DNA of 64,000 nt from Brachionus koreanus (GCA_016987375.1 PJRA01000493.1:1091578-1155577); one strand, 5' to 3'. Positions 1-10,954 are shown, counted from the first letter of the stretch. Made by a program: numbers and translations. The notes: generated by a model from the sequence alone, not told the origin.

Positions 1-165
1 CATTGGTTCAAGTAGTTTCTTAATACACTCTCCAAGGTAGACAAGTTGATTGACCGCTAAACCACTATGTACAAAATATGGTTCGCTTATTCCGCGTTGT
101 GAAAAAGCCAACCAGACCATTAATTTTTCTTCAAATTTTTTAACGTACTTGTTCTTTACACTCTC
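1..165 (-). pseudogene. mariner-type transposase fragment
   Basis: The minus strand reads continuously for about 50 codons, through KLMVWLAFSQRG and then SEPYFVHSG, ending at the window edge with KKLLEPM. A VMVW-type segment followed by a glycine and a PxFV motif is typical of the middle of the Tc1/mariner DDE catalytic domain. No start or stop is present, the left edge cuts the element, and LINE sequence begins near 175. It is a fragment of a decayed DNA transposon. Confidence 0.75.
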
Positions 166-177
166 CGCGTCTTGCTT

Positions 178-545
178 CGTGTGTCCATTTCAAGTCATCT
201 GTTAAATAGATTCCAATATCTTTTTTTAGCTCTTGTATGGGTATTCGGTAAGTTGTTCATTGATAATTCGATTTCATTTATAGTTTTATTTTTGGAAACA
301 AAAATATGTATTTGACTATCCAACAATTTTGTCAATTATCATGTTTATCAATTTGATGTCATCTGCAAACAGTTGATTAAGCTTGTTAAGCTTGTTATGT
401 CGTTTATAAAAATAACGAAAAGAAGAGGACCAAGTACAGATTCTTACCGAACACCTCTTAGGACGTCTCTTATGTGCCATTGGCCGATAACCCAGCCTAG
501 GCACTTTGCAGACAGTTATCTCCATAAATGGCAATACACCTTAGC
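178..545 (-). pseudogene. decayed LINE (non-LTR) reverse transcriptase fragment
   Basis: On the minus strand three frames together give RT landmarks: a stop-interrupted RDVLRGVR, then ESVLGPLLFVIFIND, then LFADDIKL (RT catalytic box with DD), then KDIGIYLTDDLKW, the conserved block after the RT domain of Jockey/CR1-like elements. Stops and frameshifts separate the pieces, so the copy is dead. The last block matches the remnant at 30.7-30.95 kb in pattern, so the same LINE lineage occurs elsewhere in the window. Confidence 0.75.
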
Positions 546-739
546 AATAGTAAAATATACAATCTTTGATTTAATTTAAAAATAAAACTGACTCACTGGT
601 CAAGCCAAGATTTCATAGTTTTTTTTTTATTCCTCTGTCCATTGGACTTAAAATGCAATAATTGATAAAAATAATTAAAAAATTTTGGTTAAAAAGTAAA
701 TCTAATTTATTAAATAAATAAAAACATAATAAAATGTGT

Positions 740-3700
740 TTAATTTTTTTTATCTTTTTTCTTGTTTGAACCAGTTCTTTCTGCTCGCATAGCTTCTATT
801 TTATCGTGCACTTTCTTTTCATTGTACTGATGTCGAATTTTCTCAGCATAGCTAGACTGTTTTTCATTTACTTGCAAATTTCCAGTTTTTCTAATATGAG
901 CCCTAGCTTGTGCTTTAGCCTCATCTCCACATCCATGAGCTTCGGCCAAACTGTGCTTCAAACAGAACCTATTGCGACAAAATCCACAATTTTGCCCCAG
1001 TGTCTGAACCAGAACTTTACAACCCTGAAAATTGCACACATTGTTCGACTTTTGAAACATCTCCAATAGCTCATCAAAATCATCTGTTTTAGCTGTTTCG
1101 ACGGGATTTTTTTTAACTTTTGCATTTTTTTTGTTCGTGTTATTCAATTTTTTATCTGTTAAATCCTTCTTGGTTTCAATATCCAAATCACTATTTAGCT
1201 TAGAACAATGAAGTTCATGCATTGTAAAACTCGAGTTTAGAATAAATTTTTTACACCATGGACAAATTCGACAATCACTACGAAACTTTAGATCACTATC
1301 ATTTTGGTCACTTAATTCGCCTAACAAATAACAACCGGTTTCTTTTTTAGCCTTAGGCTGAACAACCGGTACATCCACTTCTTTGTTTTGTTTATTTTTA
1401 TTTTTTTCTTTTTTTTTCTTCTTTTTGCTTGATGTCTCTTCGGACAAACCATCGAAATTATTGCTTATCTCAACTGTTTCTTCAACTTCACTAACAGCTT
1501 CAGGAAGTAAAATTTCTTCAGTTTCTTGAATTATTTTCTTGCAAAATATTCTTATAAATCGATTATCCTCAACGCCTTGACTTTCGTGTTCAATTTTATT
1601 TTTCTCAGCCATTTCATGCACAATTCTACGCTGTTTGGAATTTAGTTTAGAAGAAAAAGCATAGTCGTTGATGAATCCATTTTTAAGCTTTTCAATAATT
1701 TGGTTAACCTCAGCTTGAAACACTTTATCGTCTTCGCTTTCCGTTTCTTTTTTCTTTTTGACTAATTTTTGTTTATTCTGGTCAGTTTTGGACTTGTGCT
1801 CCTTGATTTTGAGCTTTGAAAATTTTATGTCTTCAAACTCAAGCTCATTCAAATCATTGCCATAGCTCTGATAGTCAAATCCCGATCGAATATCGGCATG
1901 TTGCTCACAATAGTCAAAAAAACTTTTCAAAAATTGATCATTTTTACATGTCTGAGAGTCACCAACCACACATAGGTGTCTTCGTGCTCTCGTTATGGCC
2001 ACATTTATTCTTCTCTGATCAGCTAAAAATCCAACTTCACCTCTTGAATTTGATCTGACCAGAGACAAAATTATCGCCTCTTTTTCTCTTCCTTGAAATC
2101 CATCAACTGATTTAACTTCAACTAGAGGAAATTTTGTATGCAGTTTGGCTTTTATTAGTTGCATTTGCAGATTATATGGTGTAATCACAGCTATGTCTTC
2201 CTGCTTTAGCTTTGCTTTGATTAAATCAGACACATGTTTACATACAACATTGGCTTCGCCATCGTTAGCCTTTGATTCTTCGTCTTCAGGCGAATTTTCA
2301 TCTACAATTACCATCTCTGGCATGTCACATCCTTCGGTGTCTATTAGAACCAAAGCTGTACTAGTATTTTCATCTTTTACAATACCGTTCAAATCGCAGA
2401 GCAAATGATCGGCCACAGACTTATCAGCTACTAGTCTGGAATCATAAAGTCTGTCTGATATCCAATTATTAATTAGCTTATTCATTCTGTATTGAATAGT
2501 TAGCATTTGTGTACACATGTTTCCATAAGTGTCTATGAGTCTTTTCATCAGAGTCAAATCAAGACCTTTAGCCGCAGCTTCTTTGTTCAAAATTGTTGGT
2601 GGCAATTGCAAGTGATCTCCAGCTAGAATTAGTTTTCTGGCGCCTTTGACCAACGGTATCCAACAGGCAGCTTCTAACGCTTGAGAGCACTCGTCGATGA
2701 TTATTATATCAAAATGATCTTCGGCCAAATGCTTCAATGGACCATCTGAATGCGTGGTTGTCAATGTGGCTAGTATACAATCGGCTTCTTTGAGAACCTC
2801 TTTCAAAGCTCTATTTTCTCGCTGATACAATTCCTTTCTCAATTCTCTCATTTCTCTTTTTAAGCTTTCCCTTTCGGCTTTTTGTGTACTCGATTTTCGA
2901 ATCGTTCTCAATGTTTTGTCCATGTCTGATTTAATATCACTAGCTAATTTGTATTGATCGCTCTGTGTTATTACAGAATCCAAGCTGTATTGTTGAATAT
3001 TTTCCAACAGTCTTGCTGGATGACCGAGACGAATGAGCTTCATTTTGGAAAAGCCTTTTTCAGCCACAGCTAGCCTCTCGACCAAATTGTCCACTGCTAT
3101 GTTAGATGGTGCGCAAATTAATATTTTTTGCTTGTATCGAAGACAATTTTGTTTTATTATTTCGACTAGAGTGGTTGTTTTACCTGTGCCAGGTGGACCG
3201 TGTATGATAGCCAAGTCTTTTTGCTCGAAAGAAAATTGAACAGCTCTTTGCTGTGATTCGTCTAAGCGACTATTGAAAAATGCCAATTTTAATTGATTAG
3301 CTAATATTGTTTGAATTTTTTCAGGCTGACAATTCTGAAAAATGACATCGAATAAATGTGAAGCGCGGTCATTTAATTTGTTTTTTTTGATTGAAACCAA
3401 AGCGCCTTTTATTCGCTTATGAGTAACTTCATTGCACAATTTTATCAATTTAAATGTGTCGCTTTCATTTAAGCCATCATCAATCGTTTCTATATCATTG
3501 TCAATGGCAACCGATATGGTCTGATTGTTAACTTTGGTTATTGTGCCTGTAAGCAAATTTTTTACAGAGCTCAATTGGCTTGGAGGTACACTATTTTCGC
3601 TTATTGATACAATGTCACCTTAAATTTTAAGAAAATTTAATTTTAAAAATCCGATTAAAAAACTGTTTTAAAAAAATTTTGAGAATTTTTTATTAAAATA

Positions 3701-6700
3701 TCAGTGAAATAATTTGTTTTAAGTATTATTCTTAATTAAATTTATAATATTTGAATTTCTTTTTGAATAATTGAATTGATTTTTAAATTTTTTAAATTTT
3801 ATTCCTTCAAAAAAGTTACGTCAAAAAATATTTACTATTGAAAATTTAGTTTAAATCTTAAAAAAGTGTTCTTAAGTGAATAAAGTTTTAAAACTAAAAC
3901 AAAATAGAAAATTTTTTCAAAAATTTATTTAATTGAAATCTTATTGAAATATTCAAAAAATATACTACAGTTTGAAATAAAGTGATATAAAAATTCCATC
4001 TCTTTGTTTTTTGTCTAATTTTTTTACAAATATGTCTTGAACATATCAAATCCTAGGAATTAGGAAAACTAACTTTTGTAACAACAAACTCGAATAGACT
4101 TAATAATCAAAATTTAAATCGCATTTATATTTAAAATATTTTTTTCAAATCTTTTTAAATCATAATTCTTTTGAATTTTAAGTAGTCTTGAAATGAGTTA
4201 AAAAAATTACCGGTAAATAATTAATTTTTAAAAAATACCAAATATTTCGTTTTCGTTTTACCACCCTAGTATTCATCTTATTTTTATGTTCTTTTTCATG
4301 ATTTTTTTAATAAAAAATCTTCATCAACCCTGACTTTCATTTACTTAATGCGCTTTATGTCATTTATAGCTATGAATATCTCTTATTTTTATGTTACTAC
4401 TATTCTGAAGCCTTATCTTTCAATAATTTAATTGTAAAACCTAAATTAATTCTGATAAAACACTATTTTCTAGAGCTTTTTTAAATTCTAATTTGTTAAA
4501 AGAAAGTTGATCATTGAATTAACTATATTTTGACTAAGCGAAATACGTTCTAAGACGTAATGGTAAGCTTTATTTTACTAGGTTTTCATAAAATTTGTAA
4601 TTGGTTACAAAAATGTGCAGTTTAGTTACAAGATACAAATTTAAATAATAATAATGATAATAATAATAATATCTGATAAGGTATACATAAAAGGATCCTT
4701 TTTAAAATCAATAATACAGTATCAAGTCCATTTTTTTTTATTTTTATTTTTTTTTAAATTTGAAACAGCAAATTGAAATATCTTGAACGTTAAAATTAAA
4801 CTTTTTAAAACCAAAATATTAATTATTAATTTCCAATGTTTTCCCTGTTCAACTCTTATTTATCATAACTAATTTTAGGCAATTTGCTTCGATCCAAACT
4901 CACGCATGGGATACTAGAGAACGACAAATTGAAGAAAGAAGACAAAGAACAAGAGCAAGAAACAAATAGCACTCGGGAGGCGTCTTCTTAAAATTAAGAA
5001 CCAAAGCGTCAGCACAAGCAGCTCAACTATTTATGAAGATTAAAAGCACAAAAAAAGTGATAGACGCATAAAAAAAATTCATTTTTCCAACACAACACAT
5101 AATCATTTAAATCAATTTAATAAAATATATTTATATATAAAGTAATTGACAGACATAGTACTGTAAACAACGGTGTATGACATTAATTGTACCATTAATA
5201 TCTATTCAATAGACTAAACTAAACTAAACTAAGCCAAAAGAAAAAATGACTGTTGGAAAAACAAAGGTTTTTTAATTCGAAAGAATTAGAAAGTTTATTC
5301 AACTCTTTTCTAAAATTTTTCAAAATTTAAAAAATTGAACAATTTGAGTTGTTTTGTCTAATTAAAATAACTGATGAATGAAAAGTCATTTCAACGCAAA
5401 TTTTTTTTAACTTTTATTCAAGAGAATAAAGAAGAAATATTTATGTGGTAATTCATAAAAATTCATGATACTTTAAATAAATCTGTGATAATTCTAATTT
5501 TACTGTATCTAAGAGAATAAAGAATTAAGCCAAAAGAAAAACTGCCTCAAAATTACAATATTAGCCCATTCAATTACATTCCAAAACCAAATAAACAATA
5601 AAAAATCCTTCATTTCTTAACTTTTTCAAAGTACTGTAGAAAGCCTTTAAATTAGAGTTTTTCAAAAGTCATTAAGTCAAAATCAAGTCAAGTCAAATAA
5701 CTTTTTTACTTTTTGTAATTACTTTAAAATGACGTTTTATACACAAGTCCGCTTTAAATTCTATGACTTAACAATTTTTCAAATTTTTGATATTAAAATT
5801 CTACATCTGCATCTTTAAACATTATTAACCCTATGTGATAAAACACTATGTCAGATCAGAAGCAAATCAATTCATAAATTTCTGAAATAAATTTTAGATT
5901 GAAAAGTGTCTTAATATCACTTGAGTATTTTTACAAGGCATGGATATAAATGCTAGGTAAAAAATTCAAAATGCTAGGTAAATTTTTTAAAAATATTCTA
6001 GGTAAAAAATTTACGCTTGAAAGATCATTATCCGAGATAAATCGTCGTATTTTCTATAAAGAACAGCCAATTGATCTTCAATGAAAACAAAAGCATATGA
6101 ATTGCTAAAGTTGAATAAAACAGCGCTTATTTATGAATCAAAAATATCAAAAAGTACAGATTATTTCGTACCAACTTTTTCAGAATTAAATATAAAAGAA
6201 GAAGACGTCATCAATTATTCCAATCTTGCATGGAATACATTTCAGAGATACTCAAAAATTAACTATAAAGTTTGGTGCATAACAATGATGGCTCAAATGG
6301 TAATTGGAAAAATGGATCATGCACTTGTCCACATTATATGAAAATTATATTTGCAAACATCTAGTTGGTCTAGCAATGAGATTAAAATATACTAAAGTTC
6401 CTGCTGCTGCTAAAGATGTTCCGATCGGCGAAAAAAGAAAACGTGGTCGTCCAGCCAAAGCATTGCAAGCTCTCATGAGACAATAGACCGCAGTATTTTT
6501 TTAATTTTTTTTACCAAGCAATTTTTGTGTTTTACCTAGAAAAATCAATAAATATTACCTAGCAAAAATAATTTTTAACTTAGTTTTTTTTCTACCTAGA
6601 ATTTTGAATATTTTACATAGCGAAAATAATTAAAGCCTTTTTACAATGCAAAAAAAATGTTAAAAAATAAGGTTATATTTTTTTAATAGAAGGAAATATA

Positions 6701-7079
6701 ATTTATTCTATGTTCCTGACTTGGTAAAAAGTTAGAATACATTTTTTAATCCAAAAATAAAATTTAATAAATTACAAACCAGAAGAAAAATGCTGCGTAT
6801 TGATTGTTTTGGTTGGAACTGCAGTTGTAAATAGAACAATAGTTCTTCCATATAGACCAGTGAATTTTTGATCAATTTTTAATTTCAATAAACAAAGACC
6901 TTTAATTTGAAGCCTCTGTAAACTACAATTACTTAATAATTCTCTTTTAAAAAAATTAATTAGACTTGTTTTTTTTTTTTCTTAAATTAAAATTTTCAAT
7001 ACTTGGATTCTTCGATTTCAGCACATTTTTCTAATTCAATAAGTTCTAGCTGCTTTTCTAAAAATTTCGAGCTATCCAT
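740..7079 (-). CDS. IGHMBP2: IGHMBP2/SMUBP-2-like superfamily 1 helicase (three exons)
   Basis: Exons 7079-7003, 6931-6780 and 3618-740 join in frame to 1,035 residues (human about 993). Exon 1 encodes FLEKQLELIELEK, the family N-terminus; exon 2 contains LQIKGLCLLKL and TGLYGR of the beta-barrel domain; exon 3 opens with GDIV and carries Walker A HGPPGTGKTT, APSNIAVDNLVERL, the DECSQALEA box, AGDHLQLPPT, SVDGFQGREKEA and NVAITRARRH. A R3H region (near SKLNSKQRRIVHEMAEKN) and a C-terminal AN1 finger follow, with an extra CRICPWCKKF cysteine segment between them. The family are 5'-3' RNA/DNA helicases tied to ribosomes and tRNA. Exon 2 could alternatively start at 6922; both acceptors keep frame. 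The acceptor AG directly precedes the ATG, and HUS1 lies 94 bp upstream. Confidence 0.95.
4877..4985 (+). other. orphan coding-like stretch, possible terminal exon
   Basis: After an acceptor-like ttttag the sequence drops its AT bias for about 110 bp and two frames stay open: one reads ILENDKLKKEDKEQEQET before a stop, the other TRERQIEERRQRTRARNK before a stop. Both are charged, as expected from GA-rich sequence, so the frame cannot be decided. It lies antisense inside IGHMBP2 intron 2. I recognise no family and found no upstream exon. Confidence 0.25.
5938..6640 (+). mobile_element. MULE-type transposon remnant with iterated inverted termini and SWIM-finger ORF
   Basis: The left end has three spaced copies of a ctaggtaaa motif (about 5950-6010). 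The right end has at least four inverted relatives, acctag or acatag (about 6533-6625). Between them a frameshifted ORF ends with a SWIM zinc finger (CTCPHY ... CKHLVG, about 6320-6375) and an AT-hook-like KRGRPAKALQ tail stopping at 6486. SWIM fingers are typical of MULE transposase C-termini. The frame change near 6330 and missing catalytic domain make it a dead internal deletion. Confidence 0.7.
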
Positions 7080-7173
7080 CTAAAAATAAAAAGAGATAAA
7101 TTTACAAATTTTTTATTGATTAATTTTGGAAATTGTAGGAAAATAAATAACGAATTCACAAGGTTAAATTAGA
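7080..7173 (-). promoter_or_regulatory. HUS1-IGHMBP2 intercistronic spacer with poly(A) signal and acceptor
   Basis: In the direction of transcription the 94-bp spacer runs from the HUS1 stop through an AATAAA (about 7110-7115) to a pyrimidine-rich ctctttttatttttag whose AG touches the IGHMBP2 ATG. This is the arrangement expected of a trans-spliced downstream cistron. A cis-spliced 5' UTR intron is the alternative, but it would have to begin inside or upstream of HUS1. Confidence 0.5.
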
Positions 7174-8067
7174 TTAGATTAGTACTGATGAGATAAGATA
7201 CTGAAGAACAAGGTCTTCGTTATGAATTACAAAAAAGTGCGCATATTTGTTATTTACAAAATTACAAATTATTTTATTAGGCTGAAATTGCAAGGCATTA
7301 ATGAAATCCGAGAGTCGTTTGAGACTTAACCGAACTGTGCATAAGCTATATTCACAGGCATTTTGTCTTTGAGCATGAATAGGAAAATTTGTCAAATTTC
7401 TGAAATAAGTACAAACTGAAACAGCATCTGCATCTATTTTGAAAGTCAATGTACCTTGATCACTGGCTTCAAGCGACACAAAGTCGCTCAAACATTTCAT
7501 TCTCTCAATCATATGCTTGACTATTTTAATAGGAGGCATTAGAATGCTTAAATTTGTCATGTTAATATTGGGCTCTTGGAAGTCGTTGGAAGATAGTTTA
7601 GAGGACGATATAACTTTGACTGGAATGTCGTGGGTTATCGTTCTCGAACTCGTTTTGGAAGACATTGAATGCAAATCTATTTCAACAGTGATACACGGCG
7701 TCTGTCTTTTTGTTAGCTTAATACGAACCATTTTCATATTTGGACTGGACTTGAGAGCACGTAATAAATTTTCAGCTTGAATCTCAAGCATTATTAAATT
7801 GTCATCCATAGATTTTCCTTCACATATGTAAAAATCAAATATTGATTTTGGATCCAGACTGATCCAAAAAGAAGTGCGACCTGAACCACCACTACCTAAA
7901 TTATTTGCCGCAAACTCGGGCAAAATAAAAAAGACCATATCTGGGGTAAGCTTCAAGGCGCATGATTTATCACTTGCTGTTCTTGAACATAGCTTACTTA
8001 CAGTTGAAACAATTTGGGTAAAATATTCAATATTACTAGAATCTAGGAGCTTGACTCCGAATTTCAT
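7174..8067 (-). CDS. HUS1: checkpoint clamp subunit HUS1
   Basis: Single exon, 297 residues (human 280). It starts MKFGVKLLD like vertebrate HUS1 (MKFRAK...), and the order of conserved blocks holds throughout: a LTPDMVFFIL strand, LEIQAENLLRALKS, KLTKRQTPCITVE, a ITHDIPVKVI strand and C-terminal FVNNKYAHFF with LQYLI. HUS1 is part of the RAD9-RAD1-HUS1 (9-1-1) sliding clamp loaded at DNA damage to activate ATR signalling in the nucleus. The insert GSGGSGRTSF near residue 60 is longer than in human. The ATG at 8067 fits the family N-terminus, and an acceptor-like tttttaaag sits three bases upstream. First clear member of the minus-strand HUS1-IGHMBP2 pair. Confidence 0.93.
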   Translation of the reverse strand: MKFGVKLLDSSNIEYFTQIVSTVSKLCSRTASDKSCALKLTPDMVFFILPEFAANNLGSGGSGRTSFWISLDPKSIFDFYICEGKSMDDNLIMLEIQAENLLRALKSSPNMKMVRIKLTKRQTPCITVEIDLHSMSSKTSSRTITHDIPVKVISSSKLSSNDFQEPNINMTNLSILMPPIKIVKHMIERMKCLSDFVSLEASDQGTLTFKIDADAVSVCTYFRNLTNFPIHAQRQNACEYSLCTVRLSLKRLSDFINALQFQPNKIICNFVNNKYAHFFVIHNEDLVLQYLISSVLI

Positions 8068-8241
8068 TGCCTTTAAAAATTTTGATTAAAAAAAAAGTTA
8101 TTTTGATTAAATTTATTTATAATTTTGAATTTCAATAAAATTTAAAATTTCGAATATTAATAAACAATTTGTTATTATTAGTAATAAATTATTTGTTGCT
8201 AAAGATTCTTAACAAAGTTATTCAAAATTTTTAAACTAAAT

Positions 8242-8322
8242 TCAATTGTGATTTGAACGTTCATGTTGCTTTGGTTTTGAAACAGCTTCAAAGTCGAAAA
8301 TAGATTGAAATGCTAATGCCAT
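8242..8322 (-). CDS. possible 26-residue microprotein or first exon upstream of HUS1
   Basis: An ATG opens a 26-codon frame with mixed, non-AT-biased codon use (MALAFQSIFDFEAV at the start), ending with TGA at 8242. A pyrimidine-rich acceptor (tttgttatttgtag) lies 18 bases upstream of the ATG, as before other starts in this window, and an AATAAA lies between it and HUS1. It could be a short independent cistron of the HUS1-IGHMBP2 cluster or an exon using an unseen donor. I recognise no family. Confidence 0.3.
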   Translation of the reverse strand: MALAFQSIFDFEAVSKPKQHERSNHN

Positions 8323-9113
8323 TTTTAAACCAATTTTGTGACTACAAATAACAAAAATTATTTTTTTATTATTGATATTTAATTTTTTTGGAAAAATTTT
8401 ATTTAGAAAAAAAGTTTTCTATTTTCCTATTTAAAAAAATGTTAAAAATGCAGAAATTGAAAACTTTTTAAGTGCCATCTGAATTTCTAATTTTTGAATT
8501 AAAATTCAAAAACTACTGTCTTTTAAAAATTAAATTTCATTTTTGTGGAAGGCTAAAAAAAATAGAGTTTTAGAATAGAGTTTTAAAAAGTTTTAGACAC
8601 AATTATTTAATGAATTTTTTTTCAAATTGTTTATTCGTATATTCTGAAAAAGCATAAATTTTTCAACATTTTAGTGAATATTTTTATTTTAAAGGTGTGG
8701 CGATTTTTATTTTTAAAAAAAAACACTATAATTTAAATTGATTCGTATGTAGTCCCAGGAATAAGTTAAACAACCACCAAATTCTGAACAAATCTTTGAT
8801 TTTTTCTTTTTTGAAATTATATTTTATTTTATAAAAATAAAGAGTCAAAATCATGGGAATATTGAAACCAATCCCTTTAATTTGTCTGTATTTTTTTCAT
8901 TACTTAATATTGATTTAAAAAATCCATGGATTGAAAAATAAAAATAAAACATAAAAATTTAATGTTCTTTTGTGTCCTTTTGTAGGTAGGATTAGGATTT
9001 GTTAAGAAAAGGAAAATTATATAAATTTAAAATTGGTTTATAGATAAAGTACGCATTGAAAACTCTCAATGCTAGGAAAAAAAGCAATTTTTAGAAAAAA
9101 GTATACAAAAGTC
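8323..9113. other. intergenic AT-rich stretch, nothing recognised
   Basis: Low-complexity AT sequence with many A and T runs. I see no open frame, repeat ends or RNA structure that I could support. Confidence 0.6.
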
Positions 9114-9390
9114 TGTTACCTTCTTTAATCAGTTGTTTATCAGCTTATTTACTAATGCACGAAGATAAGTAATAATTATACTTGTCATGTATCTCAGAAG
9201 CTAGACGCTTCGAAATGTTGACAGATACATTTAACTCTAAGCTTACATCTTGACTTAATTATAAGCTTGTGTTTTGTACACGAGCATATAGGTATAAATA
9301 AGGATTCCATTCTTAGAACTTCAGAACGTTCAATTACTTAAATAAAGCTTTTAACAATATATATATTGTATTATTATTAAACCGGTTACA
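9114..9390 (+). mobile_element. solo LTR with 4-bp target duplication
   Basis: The 277-bp unit starts TGTTACC and ends GGTTACA, giving TG...CA termini, and is flanked on both sides by AGTC. Inside are a TATA box (tataaata near 9293) and an AATAAA near 9342, spaced as U3-R promoter and poly(A) signal. No internal retrotransposon sequence follows on either side, so this looks like an LTR left by recombination. Plus orientation is given by the order of TATA and AATAAA. Confidence 0.7.
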
Positions 9391-9574
9391 AGTCTGTTGA
9401 CATACACTAAATAGAAAAGTTAAAATTGATAGATCTATTTAGCAGATTAATAAGCATAAAAATTATAATGAATGATCAAATAATTGATGAAAACTTTTTT
9501 GTATTTAATCTTAAAAAAATCATTCACAATAAGTGATATCTTTAATAAAAAAGACAAGCATTAATATGACAGAG

Positions 9575-9945
9575 ACATTTTGAAAATTAAAAAAATTATT
9601 TTCATCATGATGTTTTTTGCAAAAATTCTTGTTTTTTTAGATAAATTAAAATTTACTAAAATAAAAAATATCCAAAACATTACTGCAAAAGAGTGTAACA
9701 TACTTTTTTCTCTAAAATAAAACTTTTACTTTCATTTTTTTAGGAAATCAAACCAATAATCAATTTAAATTTATTGATGCTCTATTTTTTGTCTTTTATT
9801 TACATAATAAAAATATTTTGTGTAAAAAAAGGTGCAACAATGTAGGTTGCACTTTGTTGCAGTATTTTTTAAAATATTTTCATTTTAGTAAATTTTAATT
9901 TATTAAAAAAAGTAGATTTTTTGTTCGATTTGTTTTTGATAATAA
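9575..9945. repeat. MITE-like inverted repeat with GTTGCA core
   Basis: The segment near 9638-9690 (aaattaaaatttactaaaat ... actgcaa) recurs in reverse complement near 9855-9912 (ttgcagta ... attttagtaaattttaattt). Both arms end in the same run leading to ttgttc-type sequence. The unit at 34520-34860 has the same arms and a similar centre, so this is a family and not chance. No coding capacity. Confidence 0.6.
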
Positions 9946-10271
9946 AAATACCTGATTTTAATTTGATCAATTTTCTATGAATAGTCTTAAAATTTGATCA
10001 TTATAATCATTAATACAATTTCAACAAAATCTGATTGATACTGGTCTCAAACAATTGCTTTTAAACACAAGAAAATCAATTTTTAGTTCAAAATTACAAT
10101 CCTATCCCATTCTATTACAATTCAATTCCAGATAAACAGAAAAAAATAGTTGTTTCTTAACTTTTTGACAATATTGTAGTGATGAAGCATGTCAAATTTT
10201 GCTTCGCTTTAAAATAGGGAGTTTTTAGGGAGACATTTATGTGCATGGGTATACGGTAGAAAAAACTATCT

Positions 10272-10717
10272 TTAGAAGCTAGAGAAATTTAATAAATTTA
10301 ATTTGTTTTTATCAAAATAGAATTTAAAAAATTTATTACTTTCATCTATTTTTTTTAGATCATTGAATTTAATTTCTTTTTTCAATTTTTGGTCACTTGA
10401 ATTCGGCTCAATATTTGCTTTTTCCATATTTTTCAATCTATTTCTTTAAAAAAAAATACGAAGAAGAAATTTAACATTTTTAAATTTTAATTTTTTTGTT
10501 AGGTTAAAATAAAAATCAAATTAAAATAAGATATATTTTGACAATTCTTTTACTTGATATAAGGCTTCCAAAAACTCCCATAGATTACATGAGCTATATA
10601 GCATGATGTCATTATTAAAACAATTGTCAAAATGCAAATAAGATTTATGCAAACAAAACGAAATAGTTCTTCTGATAAACTAGTTTCTAATTTATCTGAA
10701 TTCGAATTTTTGCTCAT
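10272..10717 (-). CDS. small single-pass membrane protein, two exons, unrecognised
   Basis: Exon 1 (10717-10554) and exon 2 (10443-10272) join in frame through a good donor (aa|gtaaaag) and acceptor (tttaaag) to 111 residues. An N-terminal hydrophilic stretch (MSKNSNSDKLETSLSEEL) is followed by one hydrophobic segment (FVCINLICILTIVLIMTSC, roughly residues 21-40) and a lysine-rich, predicted soluble C-terminus. The joined frame, with two splice sites and codon use less AT-skewed than its surroundings, supports a real gene. An in-frame ATG at 10768 would add 17 residues. An acceptor-like aataaag lies just upstream of the chosen ATG. I recognise no family. Confidence 0.55.
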
Positions 10718-10877
10718 AATAACACTTAGCTTTATTGGAATTCTACTGCTTGTGATTAACATACTCATTAATAAAATATGCTTTTGTTTAATTCACTTAA
10801 TTCTAAAATCACAATTATTTTTTTGCTTTAATAAAAATCAAATAAAACATTTATTTTTGAGTAATTTCGAAATTTAT

Positions 10878-10954
10878 TTAATCATGTCTTAGTTTTCTGG
10901 CGGTATCCTTCTTATTTTGCTGCTTGATATTAAATTCATAATTTTTTTCCAAAG
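10878..10954 (-). CDS. orphan terminal exon, product unknown
   Basis: After a tag acceptor the minus strand reads a charged 24-codon tail (EKNYEFNIKQQNKKDTARKL) ending in TAA, which overlaps an AATAAA poly(A) signal. It lies 160 bp upstream of the membrane-protein gene in the same direction, so the two could be neighbouring cistrons. I could not find its upstream exons. Confidence 0.3.

Larger units (their letters stand above)
3619..6779 (-). other. IGHMBP2 intron 2 (3.16 kb, transposon-filled)
   Basis: The donor GT follows the exon 2 codons for QHFSSG and the acceptor precedes the remaining GT of the split glycine codon, matching the family sequence SGDIV across the join. At 3.16 kb it is about fifty times longer than most introns here. 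It contains a MULE remnant at 5938-6640 and a plus-strand open stretch at 4877-4985. The rest is low-complexity AT sequence in which I see nothing. Confidence 0.85.

Noticed and set aside
4621..4690. Possible simple-repeat array (taa)n near 4650 as CRISPR-like or satellite
   Set aside because: Only short imperfect trinucleotide runs; no spacers. CRISPR arrays are not expected in an animal genome.
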